From: Perkinsus olseni
Lineage: Eukaryota; Perkinsozoa; Perkinsida; Perkinsidae
Direction: 5' to 3'
NCBI GenBank assembly: GCA_013115135.1
Contig: JABANP010000211.1
Coordinates: 21,504-85,503, forward strand
Length of the DNA: 64,000 nucleotides
Under the pieces are notes generated by a model. It was not told where the DNA came from. It saw nothing but the letters and a program-made list of their open reading frames with translations, and ran no database searches. The position numbers and the translations under genes are program-made. Shown one piece after another: positions 9,544 through 21,400 of this stretch. Positions within the stretch are counted from its first letter, which is position 1, and every line of letters starts with the position of its first letter.

Positions 9544-10828
9544 TTATTTCACCCAGAATATAATTGACTTTTTCAAATTGACTCAGCTTGAGAATAACCG
9601 ACATATATATAGTAACGGATTATAGTTGAATAATGATTTAAAAGTTAGTGATTTCTTGAAATGATTCCGGCCGTGTTGAGTTGAGCTGACAATCGATGAA
9701 TCATGGTGTACATATGTTGCAGATTTGAGTGTGTTCAGGTTTCGGTGTCTCACTCATAACCAACAACGTGATCACCATGCCGAATATCGTCATTAAGAAC
9801 CCGCCGGGGTCGACCGCCTGACTAGCAAACTTGCGGATTGCTGCACGGATGGAAAGCGTGGGCCACTCGATTTTCGGCTGCGAGGAATACCGATTTCTCC
9901 TAGCGGTTAAACTGACTACTTCAGCCAGCTCTAGTGCAGGCACTCTTTTATTCTATAGTTTTCAATTTAGCAAGCAGCTAGTGCCACCGGGCGCAATATA
10001 TTGTGAATTTCGGAGTGAACTTGTATTGTGAAACCCGGAGGCGGGCGCTGAAGGAGACCGGAGGAGCGAGAGGACTGGTGAGATGAAATCAGACTGGGTG
10101 GTCCTACATTCCCAGAAGAGAAGCAGAAATGGAAGTGTCCTGAAGCGAAGGATCAGTGCGCGCTGGAATTTGCTCCCGCTTGCAGTAGTAGTGACTGACA
10201 GGAGTCAAGAGCTGATGAAGCTATGGTGAAATTTATAGGATTGTGTGCATGATGTCTGCTTGGAATCTGCATATTTTCGCATCTCAACAATTCCTCGTTC
10301 ACATGCGGTAATAAAATTTCCCGCGCAACCGGACCGGCTCTGTTACGGCGAACTGACAGAAGTGCATGATACGAGGGAGTCCGTTAATATTCTCCTCACA
10401 GCAATTCGACCGCCATCATTCGCACGGCGCCGGTAGTAGTGTTTGGCAAGGTAGTTTTAGCGAGTGTGGACAGAGGAGTTTTGTTGGGACAATGGTGGCT
10501 TCTATACTAACGGAGAGAATCTTGTTAGTATTAGTTAGAATCTCATCTTGTTTGCTCGCGATTCGGCTAGGCTGTGCTAGGTTGTGCTAGGTTGTGAAAT
10601 TTTCGCGTCTCTGAAGAAAATTAAAATTTCAATCATGTTGATCATTGCTACGACCATGTCACTTGTTCTACAATTCCCGGCGGCGCTAAACGTTACACCG
10701 CGGATGTAACAGGTGTGAGGAGTGCTTGTGCTGACTTTTATACTTATGTAGGGATATTTTATGCGGAACGCGGGGTGAGTAAGTGTATGTGGGTGGCTCA
10801 CTCGAGTGTCTGAATTCGGCTCTGGGCA

Positions 10829-10918
10829 GCTCAATCAACACAACTACCCCGTGCTCCTGCCAAGACTACAACCACCAGCGGCACTACCAAGACTAGCAAG
10901 GCACCTACTGCTGGATAG
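10829..10918 (+). pseudogene. Relic of the Lys/Thr/Ser/Gly repeat of the Thr-rich family
   Basis: In one frame the bases from 10853 read APAKTTTTSGTTKTSKAPTAG and then TAG at 10916. KTTTTSGTT is the same unit that is repeated some 70 times at 14.1-16.7 kb. No signal peptide or further repeats are attached, so this is an isolated remnant or a stray terminal exon. Confidence 0.45.
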
Positions 10919-11229
10919 CTGGTGACAGTCTCTTGCTGTTGATGTCCATGCGACTCGTTTTCGTGTAGTTCTTTTTTAAGCCCACTAAGGAAATAAAACT
11001 CGGGTTTCCAACTCTCTTAGGTTCGACAGTTCCTCCAGCATCGATATTGCAAACTACCCCGCTACCAGCAAGCACCCGCCTTGCATAAGACAATGTTAGG
11101 AGGAAAGCGAATGACAGGTTAGTTTGTCTGGTTTATATGAGTCACATTGTATGACATAACTCGTCCGGTGACCCGTCTCTGAGCTATGACGCTTCTATGG
11201 TTCCTGAGCAGCCTCTTGAGAGGGAGTTC

Positions 11230-11645
11230 AAAGGTCTCTCTGGTATACCAAAAGCCTCACTAGAAGATTGTGACTCGTGTGGAGCCAGAAAATTCAGAAA
11301 AATGTGGCCTCGGAGGTTTGGTGATCAAATTCCTTGTAAACCTTGATACTCCTGGGAGAGGAACGATAGTCTTCAAGTGAATTGCAGATGACGAGACAGC
11401 GCGTTCAGGTGGTCTCATCACAGTTCAGTATATGCTCTTGTACAAGCGTTACGATCGCTGCAACTGCTATGACCACTAGAACTACTATCAACACGGCTAC
11501 CAGTATTGCATTGAAAGCTCCGAGCGCTATCAATTCGTCGACTACAACCTCTAAGAGGAGCTTGCGTCCAAATAATTCTCATTCAACTTCGGGAAGCATC
11601 TTCTCGGAAGTGGGCAAGTGTTTTAAAATGATATTTCGAGTGTAG
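11230..11645 (+). pseudogene. Possible decayed Thr-rich / Cys-module remnant
   Basis: At 11240-11347 one frame reads SGIPKASLEDCDSCG, and later DQIPCKP then stop. This faintly recalls the SGIPDC...DNIPC borders of the six-cysteine modules. At about 11440-11560 an ATG-started frame (11382-11645) is rich in Thr and Ser (TIAATAMTTRTTINTATS) with many ACN codons. Both are weak. Together with the relic at 10.9 kb they suggest an old family copy that has decayed. Confidence 0.25.
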
Positions 11646-13777
11646 CTCGGCCTTTGCCTCAAAAAATATATTGGTCGAGTTTCGTTTTGTGGGCGCTTTC
11701 AACTCTCCAAAGCGGCTCCTTGCAAGAACATCTTGTTTCTCGACATTCTTGTTGGGTTGCTAAAAGATTGGGATGCAAAAAATAAATCAAAAAATGCCGA
11801 ACTTTTGACCCTCCGGAAAATTTTACACGGCGCGACATCTTGTGGTGAGCTCAAGCATTAGCACAACTGAAAGCAAGAAGACGCATCCCACCACCCATTT
11901 AGTTAGAATTGGTAGAAGAAATAAGCAACTTCCAAATGAGTACGTAGTTTAATCTGTCACTGTGTATACTGGCCATTAACCCGCCACAAGGACCTCTGAT
12001 GCTTGCAGTTGGCCTACGAGTATTAAACGGTGTTCCATAGCTTCTCATCCAATTTCGAATTCAAATGTATGCGAGTTCATAGATCCACGACGGTTTCGGC
12101 TTATCTTTGGAGGCAAGTTTCTTGTGGGTGATTGAGCGTTGGATTACGATATTTTGATAATAGTTGGATGGGTGCTCGAAAGGTATTTATTCGCCGATTT
12201 CCTGCACTACGAAAGAAAGTAATGTAGTCCGGCAGTGGATCCGGATTTTTGAGAGCGTATCGCCAGGGGTGAGGTAGTTTAAGGACTACTTAGCGCTTCC
12301 AGTAGAACTAAGCTTTCGATCCAAAGGTCGGACTCTTGCTATCGGTTAGACGTTCCGGGGTTTTCCTAGAAAAATTCGCTCAGAGTTTCGGCCGGCCCAC
12401 TTCAGACCACCAACTATAGTAATGGCCCTGTCGAAAAACAGATCCCAGGTCAAAATTAGTTTTTGGGGCATGACTGCGTTGCTTCGATCAAAAACTCAAA
12501 ACTCATATTCTCAGGATACTGCGGTTTTGTCAATCACTGTTCGTCGCAGGACTGGCTGCAGGCCGTCAGGTGACTCGAGAGCGGCCCTTCGGCAATATTC
12601 CAGCCGCGCGAAAGCTTCGGTCTTCTGCGGCAGGAAAGTACCGTGTATGCGAAATATCTTGAACCGAGCTCGGCAGCACCGATCAGGTGCAGTGTTCTAT
12701 CGCTGACGGTAACAATGAGCGTCGTGGTCGTGGCCACGGCCGTGGCTGAGTCTTGGCAGATGACCTGGTCATCTACCATGACTCACGGTCTAATAGCCCC
12801 GGTCGTGCGCAGGTACCGTTTACGCTGAGAGTGGCTAACAGTTACTGGAAGTTCCAGCCTGGAACCGAGCGATCAATGGGTCCCGCCTTCGCGAGCGGCG
12901 CGTGTGCGAAGAAAGTCGCATTTGCATGATATCAATACATGTTTTGAAAAGATGTGTATGAGCGCTCCGCTAGATAGTCAGCAATGCGCAAAAGCCGTTG
13001 ACTAAGGAGCTCCGTTCCGCTGTGAGCCTTAACGGCGGGTCCATCTATGTTATCGGGAGCTGGGGCTCCGGGGAAACCACTAATTCTCGAATTCGTTGAA
13101 CGGTCATCCAACCGAAGACGTTCTCGGTGGAGTCCGTCCTATCAAGAAATTGCACAACCCTGGGAATGAGCCGTAGGAAGAAAGCTGAGCTGCTCCGCCT
13201 TGTTCCGGAATGAAGAGCCGTGCGAGAGTTATAATGACGAGGACACAGATTTTCTTAACTCGCGACTACCCGCTTGGCAGATGGCTTACTCGAGAAGGCG
13301 CAATGAGCGACTAAGTCTATCTCGGGATACCGAGCTCATTTATGGAAGAGAAGACCAGTATCGTAAAAAGGGCTAGCTCTTTGCTAGACCCAGTTATGAG
13401 CACTGCGCGCTAGAGTTACGAGAGAATAACTCGCTAATACGTGAGACTTGGAATGCTTCGCAACGTACTGCATCAGGTGGAATGCTACGCAGCACGCGGA
13501 CCATCGACAAAAGGCGCTTGCACGCGCACTCTTGCAACACTTTGATCTCCCGGGCCCACGAGGAACTTTGCACAACTAAGGTGGTTCAATCACGATCGTC
13601 GGATGACTCAATGTGCGGCTAGTCAGCGCTCTAGCTTCAATGCTTCAGGTTGCTAGCTGTATTCAGATTGGTGCAATTGGGTCGGCCTCATTGTTGAAGA
13701 TTGGGATCGTTGCAAGTTGGGTCCGAGAAGCTCGCCAATTCAAGATATAGTGACGTCCTCTGCCACTTCCATTCCGA

Positions 13778-16700
13778 ATGATTTGGGACGAGCATTCCAA
13801 CTGCTGCTGCTGCTTCAGTTCTTCTTTGGTTTTTGTCGCATCAATCATGTTGGTGACGTGCAACCTCGCTATCTCTGTGCTCTTTCACTTACTCTCTTCG
13901 TTATGTATCGCAGAGGAGGCATCACTACTCTCTGAGGCTACTCAACTGAGCGCTCAGTCAACATATGGCAACTGTGAGCATGCCACCACTCCCGTAACCT
14001 TCGCAAACCATACTCGTTATCTCGTTGATATGGAGTACACCGATGATCTTAGTACTAATTTTGATGGTAGTGGTCGTGCCCTGGTGAATGAGTTGAGCAG
14101 TGCATCCCAGACGGTGACTACCAAGACCACAACTACCAGTGGCACTACCATTACGAGCAAGAGAACAACTACCAGTGGCACTACCACTACGACCAAGAGT
14201 ACAACTACCAGTGGCACTACTACTACGACCAAGAGTACACCTACCAGTGGCACTACGACTACGACCAAGATTACAACTACCAGTGGCACTACGACTACGA
14301 CCAAGATTACAACTACCAGTGGCACTACGACTACGACCAAGATTACAACTACCAGTGGCACTACGACTACGACCAAGATTACAACTACCAGTGGCACCAC
14401 AACGACGACGAAGACTACAACTACGAGTGGCACTACTACTTCTACAAAGAGTACGACTACCAGTCGCACTACGACGACCAAGAGTACGACCACCAGTCGC
14501 ACTACGACGACCAAGAGTACAACTACCAGTCGCTCTACGACGACCAAGAGTACAACTACCAGTCGCTCTACGACGACCAAGAGTACAACTACAAGTCGCT
14601 CTACGACGACCAAGAGTACAACTACCAGTCGCACTACGACGACCAAGAGTACAACTACCAGTGGCACTACTACTACGACTAAAACTACAACTACCAGTGG
14701 CACTACTATTACGACTAAAACTACAACTACCAGTCGCACTACTACCACGACTAAAACTACAACTACCAGTCGCACTACTACTACGACTAAAACTACAACT
14801 ACGAGTGGCACTACTACTACGACTAAAACTACAACTACCAGTGGCACTACTACTACGACTAAAACTACAACTACCAGTGGCACTACTACTACGACTAAAA
14901 CTACAACTACCAGTCGCACTACTACCACGACTAAAACTACAACTACCAGTCGCACTACTACTACTACGACTAAAACTACAACTACCAGTGGCACTACTAC
15001 TTCTACAAAGAGAACAACTACCAGTCGCACTACGACGACCAAGAGTACGACTACCAGTCGCACTACGACGACCAAGAGTACAACTACCAGTCGCACTACG
15101 ACGACCAAGAGTACGACTACCAGTCGCACTACGACGACCAAGAGTACAACTACGAGTCGCTCTACGACGACCAAGAGTACAACTACCAGTCGCTCTACGA
15201 CGACCAAGAGTACAACTACCAGTCGCTCTACGACGACCAAGAGGACAACTACCAGTGGCACTACTACCACGACTAAAACTACAACTACCAGTGGCACTAC
15301 TACTACGACTAAAACTACAACTACCAGTGGCACTACTACTACGACTAAAACTACAACTACCAGTGGCACTACTACTTCTACAAAGAGAACAACTACCAGT
15401 GGCACTACTACTTCTACAAAGAGAACAACTACCAGTCGCACTACGACGACCAAGAGTACGACTACCAGTCGCACTACGACGACCAAGAGTACAACTACCA
15501 GTCGCACTACGACGACCAAGAGTACAACTACCAGTCGCTCTACGACGACCAAGAGTACAACTACCAGTCGCTCTACGACGACCAAGAGTACAACTACCAG
15601 TCGCACTACGACGACCAAGAGTACAACTACCAGTGGCACTACGACGACGACCAAGAGTACAACTACCAGTGGCACTACGACGACGACCAAGAGTACAACT
15701 ACCAGTGGCACTACGACGACGACCAAGAGTACAACTACCAGTGGCACTACGACGACGACCAAGAGTACAACTACCAGTGGCACTACGACGACGACCAAGA
15801 GTACAACTACCAGTCGCTCTACGACGACCAAGAGGACAACTACCAGTCGCTCTACGACGACCAAGAGGACAACTACCAGTGGCACTACTACTACGACTAA
15901 AACTACAACTACCAGTGGCACTACTACTACGACTAAAACTACAACTACCAGTGGCACTACTACTACGACTAAAACTACAACTACCAGTGGCACTACTACT
16001 ACGACTAAAACTACAACTACCAGTGGCACTACTACCACGACTAAAACTACAACTACCAGTGGCACTACTACCACGACTAAAACTACAACTACCAGTCGCA
16101 CTACTACCACGACTAAAACTACAACTACCAGTCGCACTACTACTACGACTAAAACTACAACTACCAGTCGCACTACTACTACGACTAAAACTACAACTAC
16201 CAGTCGCACTACGACGAGCAAGAGTACAACTACCAGTCGCACTACGACGAGCAAGAGTACAACTACCAGTCGCACTACGACGACCAAGAGTACAACTACC
16301 AGTCGCACTACGACGACCAAGAGTACAACTACCAGTCGCACTACGACGACGACCAAGAGTACAACTACCAGTCGCACTACGACGACGACCAAGAGGACAA
16401 CTACCAGTGGCACTACGACGACGACCAAGAGTACAACTACCAGTCGCACTACGACGACCAAGAGTACAACTACCAGTCGCACTACGACGACGACCAAGAG
16501 TACAACTACCAGTCGCACTACGACGACGACCAAGAGGACAACTACCAGTCGCACTACGACGACGACCAAGAGTACAACTACCAGTGGCACTACGACGACG
16601 ACCAAGAGTACAACTACCGGTGGTACTACGACGACGACCAAGAGTACAACTACCAGTGGCACTACGACGACGACCAAGAGTACAACTAACACGACAACCA

Positions 16701-18430
16701 CAACTACTACGACCACGACGACCACAACTACTACGACCACGACGACCACAACTACTACGACCACGACCACGACCACGACTACTACGACCACGACGACCAC
16801 GACTACTACGACCACGACGACCACGACGACCACGACTACTACGACCACGACGACCACGACCACAACTACTACGACCACAACTACTACGACCACAACCACG
16901 ACGTCCACGACTACTACGACCACAACTACTACGACCACGACGACCACGACGACCACAACTACTACGACCACAACCACGACGTCCACGACTACTACGACCA
17001 CGACTACTACGACCACGACGACCACAACTACTACGACTACGACTACTACGACCACGACGACCACGACTTCTACGAGCACAACTACTACGACTCCTACGAC
17101 CACAACTACTACGACTACGACGACCACAACTACTACAACTACGACGACCACGACCACGACTACTACAACTACGACGACCACGACCACGACTACTACAACT
17201 ACGACGACCACGACCACAACTACTACAACTACGACGACCACGACTACTACAACTACGACGACCACGACCACGACCACGACTACTACAACTACGACGACCA
17301 CGACCACGACCACAACTACTACTACAACTACGACGACCACAACTACTACAACTACGACGACCACAACTACTACAACTACGACGACCACGACCACGACCAC
17401 GACTACTACAACTACGACGACCACAACTACTACGACCACGACGACCACAACTACTACGACTACGACGACCACAACTACTACGACCACGACGACCACAACT
17501 ACTACGACTACGACGACCACAACTACTACGACCACGACGACCACAACTACTACGACCACGACGACCACGACTACTACGACCACAACTACTACGACCACAA
17601 CTACTACGACCACGACGACCACAACTACTACGACCACGACGACCACGACTACTACGACCACGACGACCACAACTACTACGACTACGACGACCACAACTAC
17701 TACGACTACGACTACTACGACCACGACGACCACAACTACTACGACCACGACGACCACGACTTCTACGACCACAACTACTACGACCACGACGACCACAACC
17801 ACGACGACCACAACTACTACGACCACGACGACCACAACCACGACGACCACGACCACAACTACTACGACCACGACGACCACAACTACTACGACTACTACGA
17901 CCACAACTACTACGACCACAACTACCACGACTACTATGACCACAACTACCACAACCACGACGACCACAACCACTACGACCACGACGACCACGACCACAAC
18001 CACGACGACCACGACGACCACAACCACGACGACCACGACCACAACTACTACGACCACAACTACTACGACCACGACGACCACAACTACCACGACCACGACG
18101 ACCACGACGACCACGACTTCTACGACCACAACTACTACGACTCCTACGACCACAACTACTACAACTACGACGACCACTACAACTACTACTACAACTACGA
18201 CGACCACAACTACTACAACTACTACTACAACTACGACGACCACTACGACCACGACTACTACTAACTACGACCACGACCACGACCACGACTACTACAACCA
18301 CGACGACCACGACCACGACGACCACGACTACTACAACTACGACGACCACGACCACGACCACAACTACTACAACTACGACGACCACGACCACGACTACTAC
18401 AACTACGACGACCACGACCACGACTACTAA
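13778..18430 (+). CDS. Giant Thr-rich secreted mucin-like protein, N-terminal part
   Basis: ATG at 13778; a second ATG at 13847 gives a more classical signal peptide (MLVTCNLAISVLFHLLSSLCIA, then EEAS). About 80 non-repetitive residues follow, with a sequon (NHT). Next is the minisatellite region, where Lys recurs every 11-13 residues inside Thr/Ser with Gly or Arg, then about 500 residues of almost pure Thr with rare Ser, Pro, Met or Asn. Near 18264 a one-base slip moves the reading into Asp/Tyr/His/Asn, and an extra A near 18428 gives the stop. The ACN array itself continues for another 12 kb to the Cys modules that end at 32271, so I read this as the 5' part of one very large gene. Dense Thr/Ser fits heavy O-glycosylation; the role in surface or wall is inferred. 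Confidence 0.65.
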   Translation: MIWDEHSNCCCCFSSSLVFVASIMLVTCNLAISVLFHLLSSLCIAEEASLLSEATQLSAQSTYGNCEHATTPVTFANHTRYLVDMEYTDDLSTNFDGSGRALVNELSSASQTVTTKTTTTSGTTITSKRTTTSGTTTTTKSTTTSGTTTTTKSTPTSGTTTTTKITTTSGTTTTTKITTTSGTTTTTKITTTSGTTTTTKITTTSGTTTTTKTTTTSGTTTSTKSTTTSRTTTTKSTTTSRTTTTKSTTTSRSTTTKSTTTSRSTTTKSTTTSRSTTTKSTTTSRTTTTKSTTTSGTTTTTKTTTTSGTTITTKTTTTSRTTTTTKTTTTSRTTTTTKTTTTSGTTTTTKTTTTSGTTTTTKTTTTSGTTTTTKTTTTSRTTTTTKTTTTSRTTTTTTKTTTTSGTTTSTKRTTTSRTTTTKSTTTSRTTTTKSTTTSRTTTTKSTTTSRTTTTKSTTTSRSTTTKSTTTSRSTTTKSTTTSRSTTTKRTTTSGTTTTTKTTTTSGTTTTTKTTTTSGTTTTTKTTTTSGTTTSTKRTTTSGTTTSTKRTTTSRTTTTKSTTTSRTTTTKSTTTSRTTTTKSTTTSRSTTTKSTTTSRSTTTKSTTTSRTTTTKSTTTSGTTTTTKSTTTSGTTTTTKSTTTSGTTTTTKSTTTSGTTTTTKSTTTSGTTTTTKSTTTSRSTTTKRTTTSRSTTTKRTTTSGTTTTTKTTTTSGTTTTTKTTTTSGTTTTTKTTTTSGTTTTTKTTTTSGTTTTTKTTTTSGTTTTTKTTTTSRTTTTTKTTTTSRTTTTTKTTTTSRTTTTTKTTTTSRTTTSKSTTTSRTTTSKSTTTSRTTTTKSTTTSRTTTTKSTTTSRTTTTTKSTTTSRTTTTTKRTTTSGTTTTTKSTTTSRTTTTKSTTTSRTTTTTKSTTTSRTTTTTKRTTTSRTTTTTKSTTTSGTTTTTKSTTTGGTTTTTKSTTTSGTTTTTKSTTNTTTTTTTTTTTTTTTTTTTTTTTTTTTTTTTTTTTTTTTTTTTTTTTTTTTTTTTTTTTTTTTTTTTTTTTSTTTTTTTTTTTTTTTTTTTTTTTTTSTTTTTTTTTTTTTTTTTTTTTTTTTTTTSTSTTTTTPTTTTTTTTTTTTTTTTTTTTTTTTTTTTTTTTTTTTTTTTTTTTTTTTTTTTTTTTTTTTTTTTTTTTTTTTTTTTTTTTTTTTTTTTTTTTTTTTTTTTTTTTTTTTTTTTTTTTTTTTTTTTTTTTTTTTTTTTTTTTTTTTTTTTTTTTTTTTTTTTTTTTTTTTTTTTTTTTTTTTTTTTTTTTTTTTTTTTTTTTTTTTTTTTTTTTTTTTTTTTTTSTTTTTTTTTTTTTTTTTTTTTTTTTTTTTTTTTTTTTTTTTTTTTTTTTTTTTTTTTMTTTTTTTTTTTTTTTTTTTTTTTTTTTTTTTTTTTTTTTTTTTTTTTTTTTTTTTTTTTTSTTTTTTTPTTTTTTTTTTTTTTTTTTTTTTTTTTTTTTTTTTTTTTTNYDHDHDHDYYNHDDHDHDDHDYYNYDDHDHDHNYYNYDDHDHDYYNYDDHDHDY
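14124..16686 (+). repeat. 33/36/39-bp coding minisatellite (K-x-TTTS-[GR]-T4-5)
   Basis: About 70 tandem units, mostly of 33 or 36 bases with some of 39, encode Lys-(Ser/Thr/Arg)-Thr-Thr-Thr-Ser-(Gly/Arg)-Thr4-5. The unit length stays a multiple of three throughout, so the Thr frame is never lost across 2.5 kb. Subtypes (KS..SR, KT..SG, KR..SG) occur in blocks, which suggests local duplication and conversion. Confidence 0.9.
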
Positions 18431-21400
18431 ACTACGACGACCACGACCACGACTACTACAACTACGACGACCACGACCACGACTACCACAACTACGACGA
18501 CCACAACTACTACGACCACAACTACTACTACCACGACGACCACAACTACTACGACTACGACGACCACAACTACTACGACCACGACGACCACACAACCACT
18601 ACTACGACGACCACGACGACCACAACCACTACGACCACGACCACGACGACCACGACCACAACTACTACGACCACGACCACGACGACTACAACTACTACGA
18701 CCACGACGACCACAACTACTACGACCACTACGACCACGACTACTACGACCACGACGACCACAACTACTACGACTACGACGACCACGACTACGACTACTAC
18801 GACCACGAGCACGACGACCACGACTACTACGACCACGACCACGACGACCACAACTACTACGACCACGACCACAACTACTACGCCACGTGACCACGACGAC
18901 CACGACTTCTACGACCAGGACCACGACGACCACAACTACTACGACCACGACGACTACAACTACGACGACTACGACCACGACGACCACAACTACTACGACC
19001 ACGACTACTACGACCACGACGACCACGACGACCACAACTACTACGACCACGACTACTACGACCACGACGACCACAACCACGACGACCACGACGACTACGA
19101 CCACAACTACTACGACCACGACGACCACAACTACTACGACTACGACGACCACAACTACGACGACCACAACTACTACGACCACGACGACCACAACTACTAC
19201 GACCACGACGACCACGACCACGACTACTACGACCATCTGACCACAACTACTACGACCACAACTACTACGACCACGACGACCACAACTACTACGACCACGA
19301 CGACCACAACCACGACGACCACGACGACCACAACTACGACGACCACAACCACGACGACCACGACCACGACGACCACAACTACGACGACTCACGACCACGA
19401 CGACCACAACTACCACGACCACGACGACCACGACTACAACTACTACGACCACAACTACTACGTGACCACGACTACTACGACCACGACGACCACAACTACT
19501 ACGACCACGACGACCACAACTACTACGACCACGACGACCACAACCACGACGACCACGACGACCACAACCACGACGACCACGACGACCACGACTACTACGA
19601 CCACGACGACCACGACCAGGACGACCACAACTACTACGACCACGACGACCACAACTACTACGACCACGACGACCACGACTACTACGACCACGACTACTAC
19701 GACCACGACTACTACGACCACGACCACGACTACTACGACCACGACCACGACCACGACGACCACGACCACAACTACCACGTGACCACGACGACCACAACCA
19801 CGACGACCACAACTACTACGACCACTACGACCCCTAACCATGACGACCACGACTACTACAACTACTACGACTACGACGACCACAACTACGACGACCACTA
19901 ACTACTACGACCACTACGACCACTAACTACGACTACTACTACGACGACCACAACTACTACGACCACGACTACTACGACCACGACGACCACAACTACGACG
20001 ACCACGACGACCACAACCACGACGACCACGACGACCACAACCACGGACGACCACGTGACCACGACGACTACTACTACGACCACGACGACCACGACTACGA
20101 CGACTACTACAACCACGACTACTACGACCACGACGACCACGACTACTACGACCACGACGACCACGACTACTACGACCACGACGACCACGACGACCACAAC
20201 TACTACGACCACGACGACCACAACCACGGACGACCACGACGACCACAACCACGACGACCACGACGACCACGACGACCACAACCACGACGACCACGACGAC
20301 CACGACTACTACGACCACGACGACCACGACTACTACGACCACGACCACGACGACCACGACGACCACGACTACTACGACCACGACGACCACGACGACCACG
20401 ACTACTACGACCACGACGACCACGACGACCACGACTACTACGACCACGACCACGACGACCACAACTACTACAACTACTACGACCACGACCACGACCACGA
20501 CTACAACCACGACGACCACGACCACGACGACCACAACTACTACGACCACGACGACCACCACTACTACAACTACTACGACCACGACCACGACCACGACCAC
20601 GACGACCACGACCACGACGACCACAACTACTACGACCACGACGACCACAACTACTACGACCACGACTACTACGACTACTACGACCACGACGACCACAACT
20701 ACTACGACCACAACTACTACGACCACTACGACCACAACTACTACGACCACTACGACCACAACTACGACGACCACTACGACCACAACTACGACGACAACGA
20801 CGACCACAACCACGACGACCACGACCACGACTACTACAACCACGACGACCACAACTACTACGACTACTACGACCACGACCACGACGACCACGACTACTAC
20901 GACCACGACCACGACGACCACAACTACGACGACCACGACGACCACAACCACGACGACCACGACCACGACGACTACTACGACCACGACGACCACGACCACG
21001 ACGACTACTACGACCACGACGACCACGACTACTACGACCACGACTACTACGACCACGACGACCACAACTACGACGACCACAACGACGACGACCACAACTA
21101 CGACGACCACAAACGACCACGACGACCACAACTACGACGACCACGACGACCACAACTACTACGACCACAACTACTACGACCACGACGACCACAACTACTA
21201 CGTGACCACGACGACGACGACCACAACTACTACGACCACAACGACGACGACTAACTACTACGACCACAACGACGACGACCACAACTACGACGACCACGAC
21301 GACCACAACTACTGACGACCACGACGACCACAACTACTACGACCACAACTACTACGACCACGACGACCACAACTACTACGACCACTAACCACTACGACCA

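Larger units (their letters stand above)
9544..13777. other. 4.2 kb without an intact gene
   Basis: No long frame, domain or RNA gene is convincing here. A minus-strand open frame at 9701-9943 ends in a hydrophobic segment (GGFLMTIFGMVITLLVM) and ICNICTP, but it has no ATG near its start and cannot be placed in a gene. Two short plus-strand scraps of the Thr-rich family are listed separately. The rest is unique-looking sequence of mixed composition. Confidence 0.5.
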
